Below, piece after piece: positions 7,395-14,557 of a stretch of 64,000 nt of DNA. The notes beneath the pieces are model-generated. The model saw only the letters and a list, made by a program, of their open reading frames with translations, searched no databases and was not told where the DNA came from. A program made the position numbers and the translations under genes. The stretch comes from Taibaiella sp. Lineage in GTDB: Bacteria; Bacteroidota; Bacteroidia; Chitinophagales; Chitinophagaceae. The stretch's first letter is position 1. Each line of letters begins with the position of its first letter. The stretch spans positions 186,001-250,000 of the forward strand of contig JAEUVV010000006.1 of the NCBI GenBank assembly GCA_016786705.1, given 5' to 3'.

Positions 7395-8054
7395 TTAATT
7401 TGCTTCAAATCCGTTGGTAATAAAACCAAATTGATCTGCATGCTTGTTTAATTCGATAACATTAGAAACATTCAGTTTCTTAAAGATCCGGCTTTTATAA
7501 GTACTTGCCGTTGAAGAAGATATGGCCAGCTCGTTGCCGATCTCCAGGATACCGAGTCCTTTCAGCAATAATTGGGTTACCTTTTGCTCCCTGGCCGAGA
7601 GTACATCAAAGGGATTTAAAAGATCTTTTTTATAGAGGTACAGCTGCTCTAATTGCTGCTGCTGCAGCTCGGGCACAAAACGCCTGCCCTGCACCGCGTT
7701 TTCAAAGGCCGCTCTTATTTCGGCTTCACTCGTATGCTTACTGATAAAAGCTTTCACTTCGCTCAATCCCATACAGGTTTCAAAAAAGCAATCATTATTG
7801 AGCTTGGTCATCACTACAATCCTTGGGTCGGCCTGGCAATCAAGGATCGTCTTGATCATTGATATGCCATTAATGCCCTGCATATGCAGGTCAATGACGA
7901 TAAGGTCATACCTGTCGCTATGCAATGCCTGCCTTAAGGCATCATAATCAGAGGCCGATACGATATGGTGCCCGGGCCCCAGCACTTCTGTAATTATAGT
8001 TTTAACGCCGACTCTTATGCTATACAGGTCATCTGCAATAAGTATTCTATACAT
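7395..8054 (-). CDS. NarL/LuxR-family response regulator, no kinase nearby
   Basis: A DNA-binding response regulator of 219 residues from the ATG at 8054. The 8063 start would be a TTG and adds only three residues. Residues 1-120 form the receiver domain with the acidic pair in ADD, phospho-acceptor Asp in VIDLHMQG (D58 counted from the TTG, D55 from the ATG), conserved Thr in VVMTKL and Lys in FISKH. Residues 150-215 form the LuxR HTH (LSAREQKVTQLLLKGLGILEIG, then STASTYKSRIFKKLNV). A linker with QQQQLEQL joins them. No histidine kinase is adjacent, so the partner and targets are unknown. It has its own promoter and terminator. Confidence 0.92.
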   Translation of the reverse strand: MYRILIADDLYSIRVGVKTIITEVLGPGHHIVSASDYDALRQALHSDRYDLIVIDLHMQGINGISMIKTILDCQADPRIVVMTKLNNDCFFETCMGLSEVKAFISKHTSEAEIRAAFENAVQGRRFVPELQQQQLEQLYLYKKDLLNPFDVLSAREQKVTQLLLKGLGILEIGNELAISSSTASTYKSRIFKKLNVSNVIELNKHADQFGFITNGFEAN

Positions 8055-8080
8055 TCCACACAATTTTTTTAAGAGTGGCG

Positions 8081-8088
8081 CAAATGTA
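8081..8088 (-). promoter_or_regulatory. -7 promoter element for the LuxR-type regulator
   Basis: CAAATGTA reads TACATTTG on the minus strand, a match to TAnnTTTG, about 27 bases before the ATG at 8054. Confidence 0.5.
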
Positions 8089-8175
8089 GCAATTAATCAA
8101 CAAATGGAAGATACGAATAGTTATATTTTTTAATATTATCGAACCATTAACTTAAAACTATTCCAATTTAGCGAA

Positions 8176-8736
8176 TTAAATTCTTGGACGCCAGGGAATT
8201 TCTTTAGCGCCCTGCAGCTGGACAATATAACGTGCCAGCACAAAAAGGAAATCAGAAAGCCGGTTGAGGTACTTTAAAACCACCTCGGCTACAAACTCTT
8301 CCTGGTTGACCAGGTGCACACAAAGCCGCTCCGCCCTGCGGCAAACACAGCGCGCCACGTGGAAAGTGCTCGCCGCTACACTACCACCGGGAAGGATGAA
8401 AGATTTCATCACCGGCAGCTTGTCGTCCATCTCATCAATACGTTGCTCCAGCCACTCGATATCTTCAGGATGCAGGTCCGGCAGTTTTTGCTTCGGCGCT
8501 TTTTCCGGGTCGGTCGCCAGGCTGGCGCCCAATGTAAACAGGCGGTCCTGGATTTCCAGTATCCACTCATTGATCGCCGGGTCGGCCAGCTGATCAGTCC
8601 CCAAACCCAAAAATGAGTTCAATTCATCCACCGTTCCGTAAGCTTCTATGCGTAAACTGTCCTTGGCCACACGCGTGCCGCCTATAAGGCCCGTAGTTCC
8701 TTTATCCCCTGTTTTGGTATATACCCTGAATGCCAT
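8176..8736 (-). CDS. Cob(I)alamin adenosyltransferase, PduO type
   Basis: Transfers the adenosyl group of ATP to cob(I)alamin to make coenzyme B12. The start is set at the ATG at 8736 (MAFRVYTKTGDKGTTGL), which gives about 186 residues, the usual length of the family. The longer frame adds 23 residues that look unrelated to it. The TKTGDKGTTGL nucleotide loop, EAYGTVDELNSFLG, and the FILPGGS and CRRAERLCVHL helices are diagnostic. The cofactor product is needed by the B12-dependent ribonucleotide reductase at 57-60 kb. The gene shares a short divergent promoter region with ispE. Confidence 0.95.
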   Translation of the reverse strand: MAFRVYTKTGDKGTTGLIGGTRVAKDSLRIEAYGTVDELNSFLGLGTDQLADPAINEWILEIQDRLFTLGASLATDPEKAPKQKLPDLHPEDIEWLEQRIDEMDDKLPVMKSFILPGGSVAASTFHVARCVCRRAERLCVHLVNQEEFVAEVVLKYLNRLSDFLFVLARYIVQLQGAKEIPWRPRI

Positions 8737-8760
8737 TATATATTGTATTAGATAAGAATT

Positions 8761-8780
8761 CAAATTTAGGTATAAATTTG
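8761..8780. promoter_or_regulatory. Palindromic divergent promoter pair
   Basis: CAAATTTA (8761-8768, TAAATTTG on minus) and TAAATTTG (8773-8780, plus) are two perfect -7 elements separated by four bases and together form a palindrome. The left one would drive the adenosyltransferase gene and the right one ispE, so the two polymerases would compete for the same DNA. Confidence 0.6.
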
Positions 8781-8826
8781 CGGGCAACGCATATGCCGTA
8801 TTCAAAAAAATAAAACTGTCCTTTTT

Positions 8827-9636
8827 ATGATCTGCTTTCCCAATGCTAAAATCAATATCGGTTTATTCATAACTGAAAAGCGGGCCGACGGCTATCATAA
8901 CCTGGAAACCATTTTCTTCCCGCTGCAGATCTGTGACGCGCTGGAAGTCCTTCCCGCTTCGACAAGCAGCATCAGCACACACGGACTGGCAGTAGCCGGG
9001 GATGCGCAGCAGAACCTGGTATGGAAGGCCTGGGAATTACTGCAAAAGGATTTTCCCGGAAAAGTAGGTCCTGTAAATATACAGTTACTGAAAAAGATCC
9101 CGATGGGCGCAGGTATGGGCGGCGGTTCCGCAGACGGCGCTTTCATGCTGGAGCTACTGAACCGTTTCTTTGACCTGGGGCTTGAACAAGCGCAGTTGGC
9201 GGCCTATGCTTTACAGCTCGGCAGCGACTGTCCCTTCTTTATTTATAATGAAGCCAGCTATGCCGGGGGAAGGGGAGAACTGTTGACCCCGGTAGCTTTA
9301 GACCTTAGTCAATATACCATCCAGGTTATCTGCCCGGAAGTACATATTACCACGGCCGATGCCTTCCGGGATATAAAACCTAAACCCGCGGCTTTTGACC
9401 TGCGCAAAATTAATGAGCTGGAAATAAAAGATTGGCCGCAACATATCTACAATGACTTTGAAGAGCCCGTATTTGCTGCTCACCCGGAGCTGGCTAAAAT
9501 CAAGCAGCAACTTTATGCACAAGACGCTCTATACGCCGCCATGAGTGGCACCGGTTCTACTGTTTATGGGATCATGGAAAAAGGAAAGCGGGCCACCATT
9601 ACCTCTACCCTGAGCTTTGAAACATTTATCTTATAA
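8827..9636 (+). CDS. ispE: 4-diphosphocytidyl-2-C-methyl-D-erythritol kinase
   Basis: A GHMP-family kinase that phosphorylates CDP-methylerythritol at the 2-hydroxyl in the MEP isoprenoid pathway. The N-terminal FPNAKINIGL contains the substrate-binding Lys8 and Asn10. The ATP loop is PMGAGMGGGSADGA (residues 92-105). The catalytic Asp is in LGSDCPFF, and the C-terminal GHMP motif is MSGTGSTVYGI. At 269 residues it is of normal length. The gene is followed at once by a strong hairpin, so it is probably transcribed alone from the palindromic promoter about 45 bases upstream. Confidence 0.96.
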   Translation: MICFPNAKINIGLFITEKRADGYHNLETIFFPLQICDALEVLPASTSSISTHGLAVAGDAQQNLVWKAWELLQKDFPGKVGPVNIQLLKKIPMGAGMGGGSADGAFMLELLNRFFDLGLEQAQLAAYALQLGSDCPFFIYNEASYAGGRGELLTPVALDLSQYTIQVICPEVHITTADAFRDIKPKPAAFDLRKINELEIKDWPQHIYNDFEEPVFAAHPELAKIKQQLYAQDALYAAMSGTGSTVYGIMEKGKRATITSTLSFETFIL

Positions 9637-9655
9637 TACAATTTACCGGAAACAA

Positions 9656-9685
9656 AAACGGGTTGCGATCAGTCGCAACCCGTTT
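9656..9685. terminator. Bidirectional terminator between ispE and fabH
   Basis: AAACGGGTTGCGA and TCGCAACCCGTTT form a perfect 13-bp stem with a 4-base loop between the convergent genes. Confidence 0.88.
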
Positions 9686-9701
9686 CTTTATAAGCAAATT
9701 A

Positions 9702-10691
9702 TTAATAAGCCCATTTGATATAGGTAGAGCCCCAGGTAAACCCGCCGCCAAAAGCAGCCAGGATCAGGTTATCTCCTTTTTTCAATTGTTTTTCATATTC
9801 CCAAAGACATAAAGGCAAAGTACCGTTCGTAGTATTACCAAATTTCATGATATTGAGCATTACCCTGTCTTCCGGTACATTCATACGTTGCGCGGTAGCA
9901 TCAATGATCCGCTTATTGGCCTGATGCGGTACCAGCCAGGCTACATCTTCGCCGCTCAGCTGGTTACGGTCCATGATCTGGGCCGCTACGTCCGCCATAT
10001 TGGTCACGGCAAACTTAAATACCGTTTGTCCTTCCTGGTAAACAAAGTGTTCTTTGTTGGCCACTGTTTCAGCTGTTGCAGGCCTGCGTGAACCACCGGC
10101 CTTTTGATGCAGGTGTTTCCAGCCATTACCGTCACTTTTTAAGATAGAGTCAATAATTCCATGGCCCGTTTCATCCGCTTCCAGCAATACCGCTCCGGCC
10201 CCGTCCCCAAAAATGATACAGGTAGCACGGTCTTCATAGTCCATAATAGAACTCATTTTGTCCCCGCCCACTACGATCACTTTTTTGCAGCGGCCATTCT
10301 CAATAAACTGCGCGCCGGTATTTAAAGCGTATAAAAAGCCGCTACAAGCCGCGTTAATATCATAACTAAAGGAATTGACCAGGCCACACTCCGCCGCGAT
10401 AATATTAGCGGTAGCCGGGAATTGCATATCCGGGGTTGTAGTCGCGCAGATCAGCAGGTCTACCTCTGCCGGGTCCAGATTTTTCTTTTCTAATATTTGT
10501 TGTACGGCTTTGATACCCATTACAGAAGTACCCTGGTCCGCACCTTTCAAAATACGTCTTTCCAAAATCCCGGTACGGGTCCTGATCCACTCATCTGTGG
10601 TATCAATAATGGTTTCCAATTCCTGGTTAGTCAATACATAGTCGGGAACATATCCCCCGACGGCTGTTATTGCAGCGTGTACTTTATTCAT
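9702..10691 (-). CDS. fabH: 3-oxoacyl-[ACP] synthase III
   Basis: Starts fatty acid synthesis by condensing acetyl-CoA (or a branched primer) with malonyl-ACP. All three catalytic residues are visible: C116 (NAACSGF), H256 (VPHQANKR) and N286 (KFGNTTNG). The length of 329 residues is normal, and the [11 protein letters not shown] segment near residue 37 is typical. Primer preference cannot be read from the sequence. fabG lies 47 bases upstream on the same strand, with a promoter-like element in the gap, so fabH can be made with fabG or on its own. Confidence 0.96.
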   Translation of the reverse strand: MNKVHAAITAVGGYVPDYVLTNQELETIIDTTDEWIRTRTGILERRILKGADQGTSVMGIKAVQQILEKKNLDPAEVDLLICATTTPDMQFPATANIIAAECGLVNSFSYDINAACSGFLYALNTGAQFIENGRCKKVIVVGGDKMSSIMDYEDRATCIIFGDGAGAVLLEADETGHGIIDSILKSDGNGWKHLHQKAGGSRRPATAETVANKEHFVYQEGQTVFKFAVTNMADVAAQIMDRNQLSGEDVAWLVPHQANKRIIDATAQRMNVPEDRVMLNIMKFGNTTNGTLPLCLWEYEKQLKKGDNLILAAFGGGFTWGSTYIKWAY

Positions 10692-10711
10692 TTATTTAAA
10701 AATCTATAATA

Positions 10712-10719
10712 CAAAATTA
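10712..10719 (-). promoter_or_regulatory. -7 promoter element for fabH
   Basis: CAAAATTA reads TAATTTTG on the minus strand, in the fabG-fabH gap about 20 bases before the fabH start. Confidence 0.45.
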
Positions 10720-10738
10720 ATGGTAATGGTCCCGGGTA

Positions 10739-11491
10739 TTAGGTAGTCATACCACCACAAACATTCACCACCTGGCCATTCACATAGCTACTCATATCAG
10801 AAGCCAGGAACAGGGCCACATTAGCCACTTCTTCCGGCTTCGCGAAACGGTTCATAGGGATTTTGATCAGCCATTTATCCACGGCTTCCCCCCCTTCTTT
10901 CAGGTAGTGGGTCATGTCGGTTTCCACGAAGCCCGGCGCGATCGCGTTGAAACGCACATTACGACTACCCAGTTCCAGGGCCATAGATTTCGTAAACCCG
11001 ATGATCCCTGCCTTGGAAGCGGCGTAGGAACTCTGGCCGCCATTGCCCTGTACGCCTACTACAGAACTCATATTGATCACGCTGCCTGATTTAGCTTTCA
11101 TCATCGGGCGGATCACCTGTTTGGTCAGGTTAAAGACCGATTTAAGGTTAGCTTCCATTACATCATCCCATTGATCCTCCGTTACGCGCAGTAACAGGTT
11201 ATCCCTGGAAATGCCGGCATTATTTACACAAATATCAATAGTCCCGAATTCTTTTACTACATCATTGACTAAAGTTTCCGCATCCGCAAACTTTGCCGCA
11301 TCACTTTTATAAGCCTTTACTTTTACCCCAAGGGCAGATAACTCATTGGCTAACGCGTTCGCCTTTTCATCTGAAGATAAATAGGTGAATGCTACATCAG
11401 CTCCTTCTGCTGCGAATTTCCTTACGATTGCCTCCCCGATTCCCCTGCTTCCTCCTGTAACTAAAGCTGTTTTTCCTTGCAATAATTTCAT
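10739..11491 (-). CDS. fabG: 3-oxoacyl-[ACP] reductase
   Basis: An NADPH-dependent short-chain dehydrogenase that reduces 3-ketoacyl-ACP in fatty acid elongation. The nucleotide loop is TGGSRGIG (12-19), NNAG lies at 90-93, and the catalytic Ser143, Tyr156 and Lys160 sit in MSSVVGVQGN and SSYAASKAG. The NGGQSSYAASKAG stretch is close to that of true FabG proteins rather than other SDRs, and 250 residues is normal. The partner fabH directly downstream supports a fatty acid role. Confidence 0.93.
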   Translation of the reverse strand: MKLLQGKTALVTGGSRGIGEAIVRKFAAEGADVAFTYLSSDEKANALANELSALGVKVKAYKSDAAKFADAETLVNDVVKEFGTIDICVNNAGISRDNLLLRVTEDQWDDVMEANLKSVFNLTKQVIRPMMKAKSGSVINMSSVVGVQGNGGQSSYAASKAGIIGFTKSMALELGSRNVRFNAIAPGFVETDMTHYLKEGGEAVDKWLIKIPMNRFAKPEEVANVALFLASDMSSYVNGQVVNVCGGMTT

Positions 11492-11653
11492 GGGCTATTT
11501 TTTACTTTAAAATATATTTTATGTGTTTATGAAATGTGTCTGCTAAGGTACAGCTTATTCCAATTAGATGAATAAAATCGACTAAAAATATGGCCATATA
11601 GACTAATCTGATGGTGTGGAAAAGCTTTTAGAGTACGATAACATTATTTTCTA

Positions 11654-11661
11654 TAAATTTG
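11654..11661 (+). promoter_or_regulatory. -7 promoter element for the TPR protein
   Basis: TAAATTTG, a perfect TAnnTTTG motif, lies about 23 bases before the ATG at 11684, giving a short leader. Confidence 0.55.
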
Positions 11662-11683
11662 TTTATACTTAAATGTTTGGTTT

Positions 11684-13111
11684 ATGTTTGATGATGATTG
11701 GAATGACGATGACGATTTTGCCGGCAGTATAGAAGAGCTGTTAGCGCAATATGAATCACTAAAAAATGGCCATGCTGAGCGTTTTTGGAATGAACAGGAA
11801 TTTGAGTTGGTCATAGATTATTTTTACCAGAACGGCCAGGAGTCCGAGGCGCTTATCGCCTGTGAGCTGGCCCTGGTACACCACCCCTTCTCTTCTGAAT
11901 TTTTTATGCTTAAAGCGGAGCTCCTTTTCCAGGCCCAAAAGTACCGGCAGGCGATTGCCGTACTGGACGAGCTGGATGCCAAGGACCAGCTGATCATTGA
12001 CGCGGTCGTTTTACGCTCCGATATCCTGGTAGCCCAGTTAAAATACGACCAGGCAGCCGCTTACCTTGTGGAAATGTCCAAATTGTTCAGCGGTAAGGAG
12101 CAGATCGATATTATGCTGGAGCTGGCAGAGGTCTATGACGAATGTGAGCAGCTGGACGCGGTATTTGACACCCTGAAAGGCATCCTGGAAATCGACCCGA
12201 ATTGTGAAGAAGCTTTACACAAAATCTGCTACTGGGCGGATTTTGCAGAAAAGCAGGAGGAAAGTATCGTACTGCATCAAAACATCATTGATGCGCATCC
12301 CTATAGTGCACTGGCCTGGTTTAACCTGGGCTCTGCCTACCAGGGACTGAAGCTTTATGAAAAAGCGATTGACGCTTATGAATTCTGCGTGGCCATCGAT
12401 GAAAAATTTGAGATCGCTTATCGTAATATGGCCGAGGCCTATATCCGTTTAAAATGGTATGATAAGGCCATAGAATCCCTGGAGAAGAACCTGGAGCTGG
12501 GCAAACCCGAAGATGTGATCTTTGAAGCGATCGGGCATTGTTTTGAAAAAAAGAAAAACCTGCCTAAAGCCCGGCACTACTACCTGGAAGCCACAAGACT
12601 GAATCCTACAGATGATGCGATCTATTATAAAATAGGACAGACCTATGTGCAGGAGCACAACTGGGACAAAGCGCTGAAACAGTTTGCCAAAGCCTACGAG
12701 CTGAATAAGGAGAATGTGAATTACTGCCTGGCCTTAGGCGATTGCCTGCTGCAGCTGAACGATGGTCCTGAAGCCCTGGCCTGTTATATTTCCGCAATCA
12801 AGATCCGGCCTAACTATAAGAAAAGCTGGCTTTCGCTGATCAAAGCGCTGTACCTGTTTGGCTACTATGACGAAGCCGCGACGCAGGTTAAGGAATCAGC
12901 CAATTTCTTTGAGCCATCGGCCGACTTTATTTATTATGAAGCGCTGATCCTTTTTGCAAAAGGAAAGAGCAAAGAAGCTATGTTGAAACTGGAAGACGCG
13001 ATCGAGGAAGCGCCCAGGAAAATTAAGATTATTGAAGAGTTGCAGCCGGAACTCCTGCAGAGAAATGCGGTGATCGACCTGATCTCTAAATATAAGAAAA
13101 CCAAGAAATAG
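11684..13111 (+). CDS. Tetratricopeptide repeat protein
   Basis: A 475-residue cytoplasmic protein with an acidic N-terminus (DDDWNDDDDFAG) and TPR units over most of its length; the clearest are SALAWFNLGSAYQGLKLYEK, EIAYRNMAEAYIRLKWYDK and AIYYKIGQTYVQEHNWDK. No signal peptide or membrane segment is present. TPR arrays bind partner proteins, but nothing in the sequence or neighbours names the partner. It is flanked by fabG (divergent) and purN and ends at a strong terminator, so it stands alone. A scaffold role is the most that can be inferred. Confidence 0.88.
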   Translation: MFDDDWNDDDDFAGSIEELLAQYESLKNGHAERFWNEQEFELVIDYFYQNGQESEALIACELALVHHPFSSEFFMLKAELLFQAQKYRQAIAVLDELDAKDQLIIDAVVLRSDILVAQLKYDQAAAYLVEMSKLFSGKEQIDIMLELAEVYDECEQLDAVFDTLKGILEIDPNCEEALHKICYWADFAEKQEESIVLHQNIIDAHPYSALAWFNLGSAYQGLKLYEKAIDAYEFCVAIDEKFEIAYRNMAEAYIRLKWYDKAIESLEKNLELGKPEDVIFEAIGHCFEKKKNLPKARHYYLEATRLNPTDDAIYYKIGQTYVQEHNWDKALKQFAKAYELNKENVNYCLALGDCLLQLNDGPEALACYISAIKIRPNYKKSWLSLIKALYLFGYYDEAATQVKESANFFEPSADFIYYEALILFAKGKSKEAMLKLEDAIEEAPRKIKIIEELQPELLQRNAVIDLISKYKKTKK

Positions 13112-13132
13112 CTTTTTTTTGTTTGTTTTTTG

Positions 13133-13167
13133 AAATGCTCACCTGGTTTAGGTGAGCATTTATTTTT
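13133..13167 (+). terminator. Terminator of the TPR protein gene
   Basis: AAATGCTCACC (13133-13143) and GGTGAGCATTT (13151-13161) form an 11-bp stem followed by a T-rich run, just before purN. Confidence 0.85.
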
Positions 13168-13178
13168 ACCTTCGCAGC

Positions 13179-13742
13179 ATGAAAAACATCATTCTGTTTG
13201 CTTCCGGCGCCGGCTCTAATGTTAAAGCCATTATCGAGTTTTTTAAAGACAATAAAACGGTAGTACCTGTAGCTATCGTATGCAACAAACCGGAGGCGGG
13301 TGTTTTAAAAATTGCCGAAGCGCATAATATACCGGCGATACTGATCGACCGCAACAGCTTTAAGTCGGAGGCCTTCGTGCAGCAGCTACAGTCTTTGAAC
13401 CCGGCCCTGCTTATCCTGGCTGGTTTTTTATGGAAAGTACCCGATGCGGTCGTAGCGGCTTTTCCCAATCAGATTATCAATATCCACCCGGCATTACTGC
13501 CTAAATATGGGGGTAAAGGCATGTATGGCGCTTATGTGCACCAGGCGGTTATCGACAATAAAGAAAAAGAAAGCGGTATCACCATCCATTATGTGAATGA
13601 ACATTATGATGAAGGCAATACCATTGTACAGGCGCATTGCATGATTAACGAAAATGATACCCCGGAAAGCTTAGCGCAAAAAATTCATCGCCTGGAGCAT
13701 CACTTTTTCCCCAGAACAATTGAGTTCCTGCTCAACGCTTAA
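13179..13742 (+). CDS. purN: Phosphoribosylglycinamide formyltransferase
   Basis: Transfers a formyl group from 10-formyl-THF to GAR in purine synthesis. The ATG at 13179 (MKNIILFASGAGSN) is chosen because it starts exactly at the conserved N-terminal strand; an upstream extension would run into the terminator hairpin. The catalytic residues N101 and H103 (IINIHPALLP) and D144 (HYDEGNTIV) are in place. It has 187 residues, slightly short but normal for Bacteroidota. The stop overlaps by four bases that of the convergent lipoprotein gene. Another purine gene, purD, lies far away at the right end. Confidence 0.94.
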   Translation: MKNIILFASGAGSNVKAIIEFFKDNKTVVPVAIVCNKPEAGVLKIAEAHNIPAILIDRNSFKSEAFVQQLQSLNPALLILAGFLWKVPDAVVAAFPNQIINIHPALLPKYGGKGMYGAYVHQAVIDNKEKESGITIHYVNEHYDEGNTIVQAHCMINENDTPESLAQKIHRLEHHFFPRTIEFLLNA

Positions 13743-14080
13743 TTGCTCCAGATCGTACTCACATAGGTAGCGTGCTCATAAAAATTCTCGCCATTTATCG
13801 TACCATTGCCGGCAATACCGCCCAGGAAGCCCAGGGTATCGCAGGTCGCCGTCAATACAGGCTGGGCCAGGTCAGCGCCACAGGTACCCTGGTCAAATAC
13901 GTATACGGTCTGCCCCTGAAAGGTATATTGCTTTACGGTAGCACTGCCATCGCAAGCTTCTGTCTTGCTGAATTGCTTTACCTTGCTTTTGATGCAGGCA
14001 CTACCGCCTGTTATATGAGGTGATTTATTACAGGCTGCAAAGATCAGGCAACCGGCGATCATGAATAATACACGTTTCAT
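13739..14080 (-). CDS. Small Cys-containing lipoprotein, DUF6970-like
   Basis: A 113-residue protein with a lipoprotein signal (lipobox FAAC, Cys17). The mature part has the order CIKSKVKQF, VKQYTFQGQTVYVFDQGTCG, CDTLGF and GGIAGNG, resembling the DUF6970 pattern of small secreted proteins in Bacteroidota as I recall it. Five cysteines after the lipid-bearing one suggest disulphides in the periplasm or outside. Function is unknown. The next small lipoprotein gene is 30 bases upstream on the same strand, so the two probably form an operon. Confidence 0.7.
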   Translation of the reverse strand: MKRVLFMIAGCLIFAACNKSPHITGGSACIKSKVKQFSKTEACDGSATVKQYTFQGQTVYVFDQGTCGADLAQPVLTATCDTLGFLGGIAGNGTINGENFYEHATYVSTIWSN

Positions 14081-14110
14081 AATGACGTTTTAAAAAGTTT
14101 ACAATAGTAT

Positions 14111-14341
14111 TTATTTTACGCGGATTCCTTGCCTGGCCGCTTCACAGGCGTTACAATATGTTTTGCCATCACAGCCAATCACGCCGGGACAATCTGCAGT
14201 ACAGAACCTATCCTTATACGCTTCGTATAGTTTTTTATCGAAACAACTGGAATGAGTACCGTTTTTAGTACAGGCAATAAACGTAATCGCCGGCACCGAA
14301 ATACTGAGTAAAAGGGCGGCTATTAATTTTGTTCGTTTCAT
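14111..14341 (-). CDS. Small Kazal-like lipoprotein
   Basis: A 76-residue protein with a lipoprotein signal (lipobox FIAC, Cys24). The mature region is Cys-rich and ends in CPGVIGCDGKTYCNACEAAR, which matches the C-P-x-V-x-G-C-D-G-x-T-Y-x-N-x-C-E-A core of Kazal protease-inhibitor domains. A serine-protease inhibitor or a structural Kazal fold on the cell surface is possible; the reactive-site residues cannot be judged. Together with the DUF6970-like gene 30 bases downstream it forms a two-gene unit of small surface lipoproteins. Confidence 0.72.
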   Translation of the reverse strand: MKRTKLIAALLLSISVPAITFIACTKNGTHSSCFDKKLYEAYKDRFCTADCPGVIGCDGKTYCNACEAARQGIRVK

Positions 14342-14471
14342 ATCAGGGGTATTCAGGAGTTTATAATAGCTTTTTATAATAAGACGTATTAAACAAGCCT
14401 GCTACTTAGTAACCGGATTATTTTTAATGATTTTAGGATAAAAAATGCTTAGTTTACTGATATACAAGCCA

Positions 14472-14510
14472 ATAAATGCCTCCGTCGCGTTAAGCGGCGG
14501 AGGCATTTAT
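14472..14510 (-). terminator. Terminator of dnaE
   Basis: ATAAATGCCTCCG and CGGAGGCATTTAT form a 13-bp arm extended by CGC/GCG, downstream of the dnaE stop. Confidence 0.82.
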
Positions 14511-14557
14511 ATTAAAAAAATTATCGGCAATTAGTAAGAAAAAATATTGCTCCTCAT

